Source: a virus
Virus record (IMG/VR): IMGVR_UViG_3300042293_000483
Span: 1 to 33,237 of that record
Length of the DNA: 33,237 nucleotides
Strand: one strand, 5' to 3'
Shown here one piece after another: positions 7,500-14,590 of the stretch. A program made the position numbers and the translations under genes. The stretch's first letter is position 1; the number at the start of each line of letters is the position of its first letter. Under the pieces are notes generated by a model, which was not told the DNA's origin, did no database searches, and saw nothing but the letters and a program-made list of their open reading frames with translations.

Positions 7500-8398
7500 T
7501 ATGCGATTGCTAGTGGCTTGGGGTTAGTCAACGCGGCAAGATCCAAGGCCGACAAGATGCCGGAGAACGCCGATAGCGTGTTGTAGCGTTGCAGGAAAAC
7601 CACCTTGTCGACTTGCAAGATTGGAACGGTGCCGATGGTAATGCCAGCAGTCAAGATCGGTTCGCCGGTGGGGTTTGGCGCCGGAATCTGCTCGAGGTGA
7701 AACCAGGCGTCGTACAGAAATGTGTGGCTCATCCGGTAGTAGTTGTCTTCCGGTGCAGTCTGAAAGCCTTGGTAAAGCAGAGTGCCAATTGGAAAGCCAA
7801 GGAACGCAGCGCTATTGCGGTTGCCGACGTACGAGGTGTAGGTAGCCCAATCTGGCTCAGCAGCTGGAGTCCCTTGCGGAAGCGTCCTGTCGTACTGCGT
7901 TTCAATGGTCACGAGTTGCTGAGGTACGTCGTACACCTTTGGTTTGCCGTTGGTGTCGACCTTATCGCCGGCAATGTCAACAGCCGCTGAAAAAACTACG
8001 CTTCCATTCGTTGGAAACGTGGGAGCGCTGCGGTACATGGCCGTAGATCGCACAACGGTCGCGCGTGTGCACGTGCAATACGAGCCGCCGTTGTCAAGCA
8101 TTGTCCCGTTGCGGGTGCTCGCTCGATGCGTGACGATCCAAGCGTTCTGCCGTTCCCGTACCGGCTCAATGGAAACCTCACGGATAACCATTGTCTTGAG
8201 GTAAGAATTGCCGCTGTAGACGCCTGAATTTAGTCGGCTAGGTGGCGTGCCTGCTGCTACAAGGATCTGTGCTTCCGTTGGCTGAGTGCTCGCACTGCTC
8301 CATGTCATCAGATACTGCACGGTGATTGAAGATTCACCTGGTGTCTGTGTCAGGGAGTAACTGCGGCTATTTGCACGTTCTACAAGTGTGAATGACAT
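7499..8398 (-). CDS. Distal-tail-like protein, 299 aa (unit I)
   Basis: Beta-rich protein directly after the tape-measure candidate, where siphophages keep their distal tail protein. It shares with unit II the pattern G-x-K-x-D-x-NG, R-x-SAAF or R-x-SVTF, then G(T)LLY-x-GF, H-x-F-x-D, and EQ-x-P-x-PNPTG. I do not see a named distal-tail domain, so the call rests on order and size. TAATG overlap with the upstream gene. Confidence 0.55.
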   Translation of the reverse strand: MSFTLVERANSRSYSLTQTPGESSITVQYLMTWSSASTQPTEAQILVAAGTPPSRLNSGVYSGNSYLKTMVIREVSIEPVRERQNAWIVTHRASTRNGTMLDNGGSYCTCTRATVVRSTAMYRSAPTFPTNGSVVFSAAVDIAGDKVDTNGKPKVYDVPQQLVTIETQYDRTLPQGTPAAEPDWATYTSYVGNRNSAAFLGFPIGTLLYQGFQTAPEDNYYRMSHTFLYDAWFHLEQIPAPNPTGEPILTAGITIGTVPILQVDKVVFLQRYNTLSAFSGILSALDLAALTNPKPLAIA

Positions 8399-9135
8399 TA
8401 CGAGCCACCTTTCAAAATCCGATTCTGTTCGCGCATGAGTCGCAAGTTTTCTGCGTCAATGATTGCGTTCTTCACTTGTACGTCGCGGTTTTTGTTGTCG
8501 CTCATACCGGCCGTCATCTCTTGGCCCATCGTGCCAAGTTTGCCGACATCGACTCTGCCGCCTTGATCGAGAATGTCCGAATTAAGAAACGGCATATACC
8601 CTTGCAACTTTTTGAAGCGCGATTTGTTTGAAACAGGATCTATAAGGTTTTCAGGCGACTTCATCATCTCTGCTGCGAATGCCATCGAATCGTTGTACAA
8701 AGACATTGCATCTTGCTTTAGGCTTTCAAAGAACGCGATTTGTCCAGCTCCGTCTGCAACGTCTGTCTCCGCACGTCGTTGAATTCCACCACGTTTGGCG
8801 CGTTCCGCACCGGCTACGTCGATACCAAACGTGTTTGCCATGAATTCCTCGCGTCGCAATTCAAGCATCTTGGTTTGCATGATGCCTCGTTGCGCTTCAG
8901 GAGAGAAGCGCGTAGACATTGCTGCCAAATCAGTCATGCGCCGATCCATGATCCGGAATGCACCCATCAGCATTTGAAAGCCCATCTGCGCCATATTGAA
9001 CGACGCACCGACAGCAATAGCGCTGGTCTTGCTGTTCAACTTAGCCAACTCGCGATTGGTTGCCGCCACGCCCTTGATGACGCCGGACGGATCAACTTCA
9101 GCGCGAATGACAGCCTTCATGCTCTTATCTGCCAT
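8398..9135 (-). CDS. Short tape-measure-like protein, 245 aa (unit I)
   Basis: It sits directly after the chaperone ORFs, the usual tape-measure slot. The N-terminus (MADKSMKAVIRAEVDPSG, then RELAKLN) resembles the start of many tape-measure proteins, and the rest is helical with a hydrophobic stretch at about 41-60. Tape measures are usually 500-2000 residues, so this is very small. At about 0.15 nm per residue of helix it would set a tail of roughly 35-40 nm. The unit II homolog shares the first 35 residues or so and then diverges. Alternative: a tail-tip chaperone or minor protein. Confidence 0.5.
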   Translation of the reverse strand: MADKSMKAVIRAEVDPSGVIKGVAATNRELAKLNSKTSAIAVGASFNMAQMGFQMLMGAFRIMDRRMTDLAAMSTRFSPEAQRGIMQTKMLELRREEFMANTFGIDVAGAERAKRGGIQRRAETDVADGAGQIAFFESLKQDAMSLYNDSMAFAAEMMKSPENLIDPVSNKSRFKKLQGYMPFLNSDILDQGGRVDVGKLGTMGQEMTAGMSDNKNRDVQVKNAIIDAENLRLMREQNRILKGGS

Positions 9136-9271
9136 AGGTTTCCTTCTTCAACCAAGGGATGCAGCGTTGCGGCTTTTGCCCGACAGCGTTGCACACCAAG
9201 GCCGTAAGCAGCCACTCGCACCGCTCAAGGGTGGTGAGTTCTGATTTGGCGATGAGTCCGCTCATGTTCAT
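9125..9271 (-). CDS. Second tail-assembly-chaperone ORF, 48 aa (unit I)
   Basis: This ORF begins MNMSGLIAKSELTTLERCEWL and its ATG overlaps the stop of the first chaperone ORF as ATGA. Its last 11 nt overlap the tape-measure candidate. A homolog of 51 residues sits at the same place in unit II with the pattern ERCE(W/Y)LLT...PWL(K/R)K...GR. It corresponds by position to the downstream half of the lambda G/GT pair. I see no clear slippery heptamer, so coupling by reinitiation is as likely as a frameshift. Confidence 0.6.
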   Translation of the reverse strand: MNMSGLIAKSELTTLERCEWLLTALVCNAVGQKPQRCIPWLKKETYGR

Positions 9272-9567
9272 GCGTTGCTCGGCGTCTGCGATTCTCCAGA
9301 GCCGCCGTTCGGCGGCGTCGTAAAACGTTCTCGGTTGATCTCCTCAAGCAGCGCCGAGCAGATGTCCGCCCGGACGTTTGCCATCTCGCCGTGGTTGTGC
9401 ACGAACGGCGTCCCATCGATGCAGGACAGACAAGCCGCCCACCAGTACGGATCAGCGGCTGCGCGGGTGTAGTCCGCCATCGTGGGTTCACGCACCATGA
9501 TGACGCCGACACCAGGCACATCGACGCGCCGCGGCTTCGGTGAGATTGAAGAGAGATCGAACGGCAT
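9268..9567 (-). CDS. Tail assembly chaperone, 99 aa (unit I)
   Basis: Small protein between the major tail protein and the tape measure, which fits the chaperone slot. It aligns with unit II at the N-terminal strand (VxVxGxGxxxVRxxTxAD), then the segment with a tryptophan pair, DGTPF or DGSPLF, the helix ALLEEINR/ALIDEVNRP, and RFTTP. It starts at 9567 with TAATG overlap. No sequence family asserted; function from position and two-copy conservation. Confidence 0.65.
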   Translation of the reverse strand: MPFDLSSISPKPRRVDVPGVGVIMVREPTMADYTRAAADPYWWAACLSCIDGTPFVHNHGEMANVRADICSALLEEINRERFTTPPNGGSGESQTPSNA

Positions 9568-9956
9568 TAAGCCTCCTCAACGCTGATTGACCACATGCCA
9601 GGGCCGGAGCCGTCATCTGTGCGTGTTGCGCTAGTGATGTGCCCAGTTAGTACGTAGGCCACTGAACCCTTGTCCGTGTAACTAAATGCCACGCTCCTGT
9701 TTTGAGCGTCTGCTATCGAAGCTGGATTCATATGCGCTCGGATCGCTACGTCTAAAGTGCTGTCTGCCATGCAGTCAAATGTGACGCTGCGTTGGATGCG
9801 TCCGGGCATTCGCTTCTCTGCGAAGTCGGCAAGGCTTGTCGAGTCCAGGGATGAGCGGGAATGGCTAAACGTGACATTCTTTGCAAAGTATGTAGCGGCC
9901 GAAGATGATTGAAAGTTGAGCGTAAGCGCTCCGCCGTAGCCTGGTGTGATTGCCAT
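9567..9956 (-). CDS. Major tail (tube) protein, 129 aa (unit I)
   Basis: Beta-rich protein upstream of the chaperones, after the tail completion gene. It shares GYGG near the N-terminus, (K/R)RMPGR or (K/R)RYAPGR, a run around RAHxxPxS, and DDG(S/T)GxGxWxxSxE near the C-terminus with unit II. This is the expected size and place for a tail tube protein of a siphophage. Overlap with both neighbours is TAATG. Confidence 0.7.
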   Translation of the reverse strand: MAITPGYGGALTLNFQSSSAATYFAKNVTFSHSRSSLDSTSLADFAEKRMPGRIQRSVTFDCMADSTLDVAIRAHMNPASIADAQNRSVAFSYTDKGSVAYVLTGHITSATRTDDGSGPGMWSISVEEA

Positions 9957-10357
9957 TAGGTTGTCTCCTGTACAAGTAGTTCGAGTTGAATAGTCCCGAT
10001 GCGCTCCGCATCGGTCTTGCCGTCATCTATTGATTCGGTGCTCATGGTCACGCTGAACGCGGACAGGACTAACACACAGTCGTATCCCACGTTCGTAATT
10101 GGTGCTGCAAACGAAGTCCGCACATCGTCTACCAGATTGAGGCAATCATCGACCGTATCCGCTATGGCTTGAACCTGTACTGTGATTGTCCAATGGCACA
10201 AGGTTGGGATGCCGGAAGTAACTACATCAACTGCAGCGCTGGTGATTTCGTAGACGTAACACGGTGTTGCAGCGCCCGCTTGGCGAACACCACAGAACGC
10301 ATCTGCTTTCAGTTGTAACTCAACTCGAATAGCCTTTTGGATGTTATTTAGGGACAC
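9956..10357 (-). CDS. Tail completion protein, 133 aa (unit I)
   Basis: Shape and position fit the tail-completion/terminator group (lambda gpU or HK97 gp10-neighbour type). GTG at 10357 (VSLNNIQKAIRVEL) is preferred because the unit II homolog also starts GTG-TC. Conserved with unit II: GxRxAGxxTPCxVYE near residue 20-35, then a hydrophobic helix and DDGxxDAER before the C-terminus. It overlaps the end of the gp10-like gene by 14 nt. Confidence 0.65.
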   Translation of the reverse strand: MSLNNIQKAIRVELQLKADAFCGVRQAGAATPCYVYEITSAAVDVVTSGIPTLCHWTITVQVQAIADTVDDCLNLVDDVRTSFAAPITNVGYDCVLVLSAFSVTMSTESIDDGKTDAERIGTIQLELLVQETT

Positions 10358-10904
10358 TCGTATTCCCCATTCCGAGGATCTTGCGAGCCTCAATCAGAAT
10401 CTCGGAACTGATCGCTTGCATGATCTTGGCTACGTTTGCCTTGCCCCACATCTCGCCGTAGTGGTTGCCGGGGATCATGCGTCCGGAGTGCTTGTGCACA
10501 AATCCGTTCTCTGTCCAGGGGAACACAAACTGCCGGCCGCGTGCGCGTGCGCCGCCCTTCTTGCCAAGTTGCACCCCGAGCTCGGCGCGGATTGGTGCGC
10601 CGGCAGGGCCCATTCGCTTGGGCGAACTGACGCGAGTAGCGGAGGCAATCGCCTTGCGGTGGACCTTCTTCCCGCTGCGGATGTAAGGCGCATTCAGCAG
10701 GACGGCTCTCAGGTTTGCCACGAAGGGCTTGAAGCCCTTGCGGATTGCCTTCTTCCGGACGGCTTCGTTGAGCGCTGGCGAAAGTCGCGCTAGTGTCTGC
10801 GTCACTTCCTTGGTATCGATGGTGATGCGGACAGCACCAGACGTGCCTACAGACCCGCCGCTACCCCTACCCGCTGGGCCCATGTATCGATCGTGGAATC
10901 TCAC
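10344..10904 (-). CDS. HK97 gp10-like neck/tail protein, 186 aa (unit I)
   Basis: Basic protein with a tail-component HK97_gp10 look: an N-terminal variable part, helix ALARLSPALNE...RKKAIRK-type, then a region rich in Gly-Lys-Lys (QLGKKGGARARGRQ) and a C-terminal helix ISSEILIEARKIL. It probably sits at the head-tail joint. Starts GTG at 10904, overlapping the head closure stop as GTGA. Unit II is 36 residues longer because of an Arg/Gly-rich insertion before the final helix. Confidence 0.65.
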   Translation of the reverse strand: MRFHDRYMGPAGRGSGGSVGTSGAVRITIDTKEVTQTLARLSPALNEAVRKKAIRKGFKPFVANLRAVLLNAPYIRSGKKVHRKAIASATRVSSPKRMGPAGAPIRAELGVQLGKKGGARARGRQFVFPWTENGFVHKHSGRMIPGNHYGEMWGKANVAKIMQAISSEILIEARKILGMGNTSVPK

Positions 10905-11224
10905 GGCGTCACCTCCGCAGCAGTCACGCGCAAGCGTTTCTTACGCCCACTGTCCGGGTCCACCAGGCTCAACACGTTGTACGCGGTTCCGTTGAGGACC
11001 AGCCGGCTACGCGTGTTGATGATCGGACTCCAGGCAGTCTCGATATCCAAGTTCGTCCGTATCGCCGAGCCGCGATCATCCATGACCTCGCTCTGTGAAC
11101 TTGTGACCATGCCGCGAACCGTGCCGACATTTAGCCAGGCTAATTGTGCTTGGCCAAATGCGTCAACCGTCTGTGTAGACGTTTGCACCGTCAAGACTTC
11201 GCGCCAGAATCCACATCCGGCCAT
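10901..11224 (-). CDS. Head closure (head-tail adaptor) protein, 107 aa (unit I)
   Basis: Fits the SPP1 gp16 / Phage_H_T_join head-tail adaptor group: QTSTQTVDAFGQAQLAW is the typical 'VD-x-x-G' start, followed by strands and the end NGTAYNVLSLVDPDSGRKKRL. It plugs the portal channel after DNA packaging. Only a few substitutions separate it from unit II. Next to the connector gene, 3 nt apart. Confidence 0.75.
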   Translation of the reverse strand: MAGCGFWREVLTVQTSTQTVDAFGQAQLAWLNVGTVRGMVTSSQSEVMDDRGSAIRTNLDIETAWSPIINTRSRLVLNGTAYNVLSLVDPDSGRKKRLRVTAAEVTP

Positions 11225-11227
11225 AAA

Positions 11228-11509
11228 TCATCCGATCGATTGGTCTGAGTGCATCCGCCGTATGGTTTGGATGAACGGGTGCGGCTCGGGGGTCACGGCG
11301 TCATCGCCGCGCCACGGTTCAAGGCCACCGACTTGCAGCCGGATAGCCATCCACTCTTCCTCCGACATCACCGCCACGCCACGGTTGGTCGCAGCCTCCC
11401 ACATGGAGACAGCCGCGCGCAAGGAAGCGGCGATAGCCGGATCATCTTCCTGATGACCCTTTTTTAGCCATTGCCTGACGTCATCTAAATTGGTGGGAGT
11501 GCCAGGCAT
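11228..11509 (-). CDS. Head-tail connector protein, 93 aa (unit I)
   Basis: Small helical protein in the slot of HK97 gp6-like connectors, directly after the capsid gene. The N-terminal LDDVRQWLKKGHQEDDPAI and a second helix MWEAATN suit that fold. The C-terminus (DDAVTPEPHPFIQTIRRMH) is almost identical in unit II. ATG at 11509 is chosen because GGAG lies about seven bases upstream; GTG at 11521 is an alternative. Confidence 0.7.
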   Translation of the reverse strand: MPGTPTNLDDVRQWLKKGHQEDDPAIAASLRAAVSMWEAATNRGVAVMSEEEWMAIRLQVGGLEPWRGDDAVTPEPHPFIQTIRRMHSDQSIG

Positions 11510-11523
11510 GATGTGCTCCACGG

Positions 11524-11556
11524 CGGCGGGGGAAGGGCCGAAGCCCCGCCCCGCCG
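11524..11556 (-). promoter_or_regulatory. UUCG-capped RNA hairpin behind the capsid gene (unit I)
   Basis: In the transcript an outer 8-bp stem (CGGCGGGG with CCCCGCCG) leads through an internal loop to GGGC-UUCG-GCCC. It lies in the 62-nt gap between the capsid stop and the connector start, the only real gap in the head region. There is no U run after it, so it is a weak candidate terminator; RNA protection or translational damping of the downstream genes is equally possible. Unit II has a different sequence with the same architecture. Confidence 0.65.
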
Positions 11557-11571
11557 CTGCTGAGAGGATGA

Positions 11572-13323
11572 TTAGCCGTTAGTGACTTGCATCTGCACGA
11601 TGGCCTTCGCGCGAGTGAAGTTGCCGTTCATGAACATGGTGCCCTGGAACTTCACCTGGGCAGCTGCTGCCAGGCTCAGATCATCCCTCATGATCGTGGC
11701 GCCTGCCCACTCCCGGGCACTGTAGCCCTCGTTGTGATTGCCTAGGCTGATGATCGTGTTCTTGCCAGTGGTTGCGGTGCTGACGTGCGTCGGCAGGAAT
11801 TCGGTGACATAGACCGGAAGGCCCATGAGCGTGAATCCTGCACCAGCTTGGCCTACCGCATCGGCTGATGGGATAAACACGGGCACGCCATTGATCGTCA
11901 AGTTAGCGATCTTTGCGTACACATCCTGACTCATGAGCCAGGACGCGGTGCCCCAGTAACTCGCAGGGAGGCTGGTGTAACGCATCGCGGTGAGATTCGG
12001 CACTGTGCACGCTGCTGTTAAAGCAAGTGCGCGAGTTGTGCCGGTGCTTGTTGCAGTCGCGATCGTGCAACCAGTCTGCACTGTGAAGAGGCCAGTAGGC
12101 TGATTGAGCGTGGAACCGTTCGTACCGGTTGAACCACCACCAGCGATGAGGCCCCATTCCGCATTGCGAACGAACTGCCGATTCAAGTTGTCGACCACTT
12201 CGGCTTCCAGATCAAAGTTGCTCTGCAAGAGCAGCTGCTTCGACACCGTGGTGAACGGCAAGCACGCTGCCGGAGCCAGTGGAACTTCCGCGAAGACCGG
12301 ATTGATTTCGGTGCTTGCTTGTGTGCCGACGTCGGAAACGGTCCACGCATTTGCAATCGCGTCAGTGCTGAACAGCGTGTTGTAGCGCAGCGTTTGGTAG
12401 CCCTGCACGCCGGACTTGTAGTCCACCAGCTGGCGAGCAACAGTTGACACCTGGGCGTAGTGCGCCATAGCGTCGGTATACAGCTTTGGGATGAGGACCG
12501 AGTTGGTCGCAGGGTTCGCGGTGGTCATCGCTGCACGCTGTTCCGGCATACGGCCGCCGCGCAGGTAGCTCAGCCACTGGTCGCGGTACTCGGGCGATGC
12601 GCGCCACTCTTCGCCAGCGTCGCGGCGATCCATCGTGCGCTGGATCGGGGTCGCAGCCTCGCGGATGCCATCAGCGGCAGCCATCGCGGCGTTGCGGGCC
12701 TCGGTGATCTCCTCGATCTGTGCGACGATCTCGGCGCGGGTTTCTGCTTCAGTGCCTTCGACGTTCTGCGCGCGCAGTTCTGCGAGCTTTGCATTCATGG
12801 TGCGGATGTTCATTGGCTTGATTACCTTTGTGATGACTGGCGTTTCTTGTGAGCGGACTTGAGCAGTGGTGGCGTTGTATGCACCCTGCTCGACGATTGA
12901 AATCTCTCTGAGATTGACTGAATTGAGTGTGCGCTTCTCACCGGCCCACGAATCCCCACCAGGTGGAACGGAAAACCCGAAGGACATTTCGGAAACCACT
13001 CCGCGGCTGACCAAATCCAACACCAGCGAATCGCGCTCTGAACTGCCGAGCGTGGCCGTGTATTTGAGACCTTGCGCGTCCGACTCCAGGGTGAGTGTTC
13101 CGCTCTTGGTGTTGGCGAGAATCTGCTTTGAATCGTGCATAAACCACAGCGACGCACCGGCTGCGATCGATGCGTCAAACGCACCAGGCGCGATGCGCTC
13201 GGTGAATGTGCCCTTCGCACCCATGAGCGGCTTGCTCCATGAGTTGTAAAGAGCGGCGTAGCCGGTGATGGTCTTGCCTTCAACAGCACCGATGGATGCC
13301 TGGCGTGTTTCTAAATCACTCAT
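11572..13323 (-). CDS. Fused prohead protease and major capsid protein, 583 aa (unit I)
   Basis: Residues 1-160 are an HK97-type prohead protease: His63 in WFMHDS, Ser114 in VSEMSFGF and Glu140 in LREISIVEQ fit the catalytic set. Residues about 172-240 form a charged helical delta/scaffold-like stretch (NAKLAELRAQNVEG and IVAQIEEITEARNAA). The rest, from about 255, is an HK97-fold capsid protein with typical segments such as VSKQLLLQS, LMSQDVYAKI and GLPVYVTE. In HK97 protease and capsid are separate genes; here they are one frame, so self-release is expected. The start overlaps the portal end by 8 nt. The protease half is near-identical to unit II while the shell half has diverged. Confidence 0.9.
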   Translation of the reverse strand: MSDLETRQASIGAVEGKTITGYAALYNSWSKPLMGAKGTFTERIAPGAFDASIAAGASLWFMHDSKQILANTKSGTLTLESDAQGLKYTATLGSSERDSLVLDLVSRGVVSEMSFGFSVPPGGDSWAGEKRTLNSVNLREISIVEQGAYNATTAQVRSQETPVITKVIKPMNIRTMNAKLAELRAQNVEGTEAETRAEIVAQIEEITEARNAAMAAADGIREAATPIQRTMDRRDAGEEWRASPEYRDQWLSYLRGGRMPEQRAAMTTANPATNSVLIPKLYTDAMAHYAQVSTVARQLVDYKSGVQGYQTLRYNTLFSTDAIANAWTVSDVGTQASTEINPVFAEVPLAPAACLPFTTVSKQLLLQSNFDLEAEVVDNLNRQFVRNAEWGLIAGGGSTGTNGSTLNQPTGLFTVQTGCTIATATSTGTTRALALTAACTVPNLTAMRYTSLPASYWGTASWLMSQDVYAKIANLTINGVPVFIPSADAVGQAGAGFTLMGLPVYVTEFLPTHVSTATTGKNTIISLGNHNEGYSAREWAGATIMRDDLSLAAAAQVKFQGTMFMNGNFTRAKAIVQMQVTNG

Positions 13324-14491
13324 ATGGTGGGTCCCCTTCGTCTGCGTCTGCGAGATTCGCAGCGGGTGTGATGCCGGAGATCACCGGCGCCGGATCGTCA
13401 AGGCCTGCGATACGTGGCAAACCGAGCCGCACGCGTGCGTCGTTCGGTGCCAGGACGCCGACTTGCACCAGCGCCGCGTACGCCTTGCCGGCTGTGCGGA
13501 AGTCGCCTTGCGTGATAGGAACAAGATCAGTTTTGATGCGCTCACCTGGTGGGAGCAGCTTGCGCGATAGTTCCGCATCGATGCCGGCGCAGAACGGAGC
13601 CAAGCAATGCGTCACGTAGGCCTGTGCGATCTCAGGTTGTGAGCGCCCCTCGCCCTGATAGAGCAGTTGCGGAGGCACGCCGAATGCACGCGCCACCTCT
13701 TCAACGCCCATCTTCTTGGCGTCCATCAAACGAGCGGCAGCGTCCGCAGCCATCTGCGATGCCTTCATGCCTTCGCCGAAGAACGCCGGGAAGCCAAGTT
13801 TGTCTGCGCCGCTGTGTTGCTCTGCCCACTTAGTACGCATCGAATCGCGCGCCGTAGCAGTCAGGGGCCCGGGGTGCTCGATCGCGAGCTTTCCGACAAA
13901 GCCGGATTTGGCCAGTTCCTCAATCGCTTGGTCCAGAATGGCTTGAGTCCCAAGCACGCGAGAGCACTGATCAATCGGAGACACCCCGAGCCATGGGCTG
14001 CGCGGGTCCGTCGAGGCCCGCACATGGATCAGACTTGAGTCATCCACCACCGAATTGTTGACGATGTAACGGGCTTCTGACCCCTTAATCTCAACGCTGA
14101 CGGCAGACGGGTCAACCGGATCCAAAGCCACCGGATCGCCGGTGCGGAGATCGCGCCGGATGAGCAGGTAGCCATTGCCGAAGTAGAGAGCCGACGTCGC
14201 CAGCCACTTACGCATTTCGTATCCACTCAGGAAGGAAGCGGTGTTCCCGTAGAGCAGATCGACCGCGGGCGAGTCCTCAACTACGGACCCGTCGCGGCGC
14301 GTTACAGTGAGATCCAACCGCGCTGAATCGGTGCTGATCAGATTCACGGCACGCACGATGGCGGGGACGCCGAGTAGATCAGCGGATACCGTCGTAAACG
14401 TCAGCGGTGTGTAGCTGATGATCGTTTGCGCGATCGGGCGGCGGAAGAATTTACCCAACCATGATCCCATTCCCGTACTACACCATGACAT
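13316..14491 (-). CDS. HK97-family portal protein, 391 aa (unit I)
   Basis: Ring-forming DNA entry and exit channel at one capsid vertex. Family features: PAIVRAVNLIS near residue 45, ALYFGNGYLLIRRD near 105, SPWLGVSPIDQC near 170, GVPPQLLY near 275, and the C-terminal PNDARVRLGLP. Length is normal for the family. It is followed with overlap by the protease-capsid gene. A second ATG seven codons in (MGSW) could be the true start; neither has a strong ribosome site. Many positions are shared with unit II, with clustered changes at residues 7-45 and around 80. Confidence 0.9.
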   Translation of the reverse strand: MSWCSTGMGSWLGKFFRRPIAQTIISYTPLTFTTVSADLLGVPAIVRAVNLISTDSARLDLTVTRRDGSVVEDSPAVDLLYGNTASFLSGYEMRKWLATSALYFGNGYLLIRRDLRTGDPVALDPVDPSAVSVEIKGSEARYIVNNSVVDDSSLIHVRASTDPRSPWLGVSPIDQCSRVLGTQAILDQAIEELAKSGFVGKLAIEHPGPLTATARDSMRTKWAEQHSGADKLGFPAFFGEGMKASQMAADAAARLMDAKKMGVEEVARAFGVPPQLLYQGEGRSQPEIAQAYVTHCLAPFCAGIDAELSRKLLPPGERIKTDLVPITQGDFRTAGKAYAALVQVGVLAPNDARVRLGLPRIAGLDDPAPVISGITPAANLADADEGDPPYE

Positions 14492-14590
14492 TTCACGAAT
14501 GCAATAGCGCCTACATACACCGCGTCAACGGTGTGTAGACACTATTTCAGATTGTGTATGCGGCGTACGTACGCGCAGTAATCAGAAGCC
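14487..14590. promoter_or_regulatory. 104-nt terminase-portal junction, identical in both units
   Basis: Identical to 31437-31540 while the coding sequence on both sides differs at many bases. It contains a hairpin at 14511-14538 (ACACCG/CGGTGT with loop CGTCAA, extended by CTAC/GTAG across a 2-nt bulge) and a perfect 12-bp palindrome GCGTACGTACGC at 14563-14574. On the minus strand TTGACG is followed 16 nt later by TATTGC, a passable promoter pair for the head operon. Could be a promoter, an operator, or a packaging-related site. Confidence 0.5.

Noticed and set aside
11524-11556. Standard intrinsic terminator
   Set aside because: The stem is strong but no U tract follows in either unit, so I list it as a regulatory hairpin.
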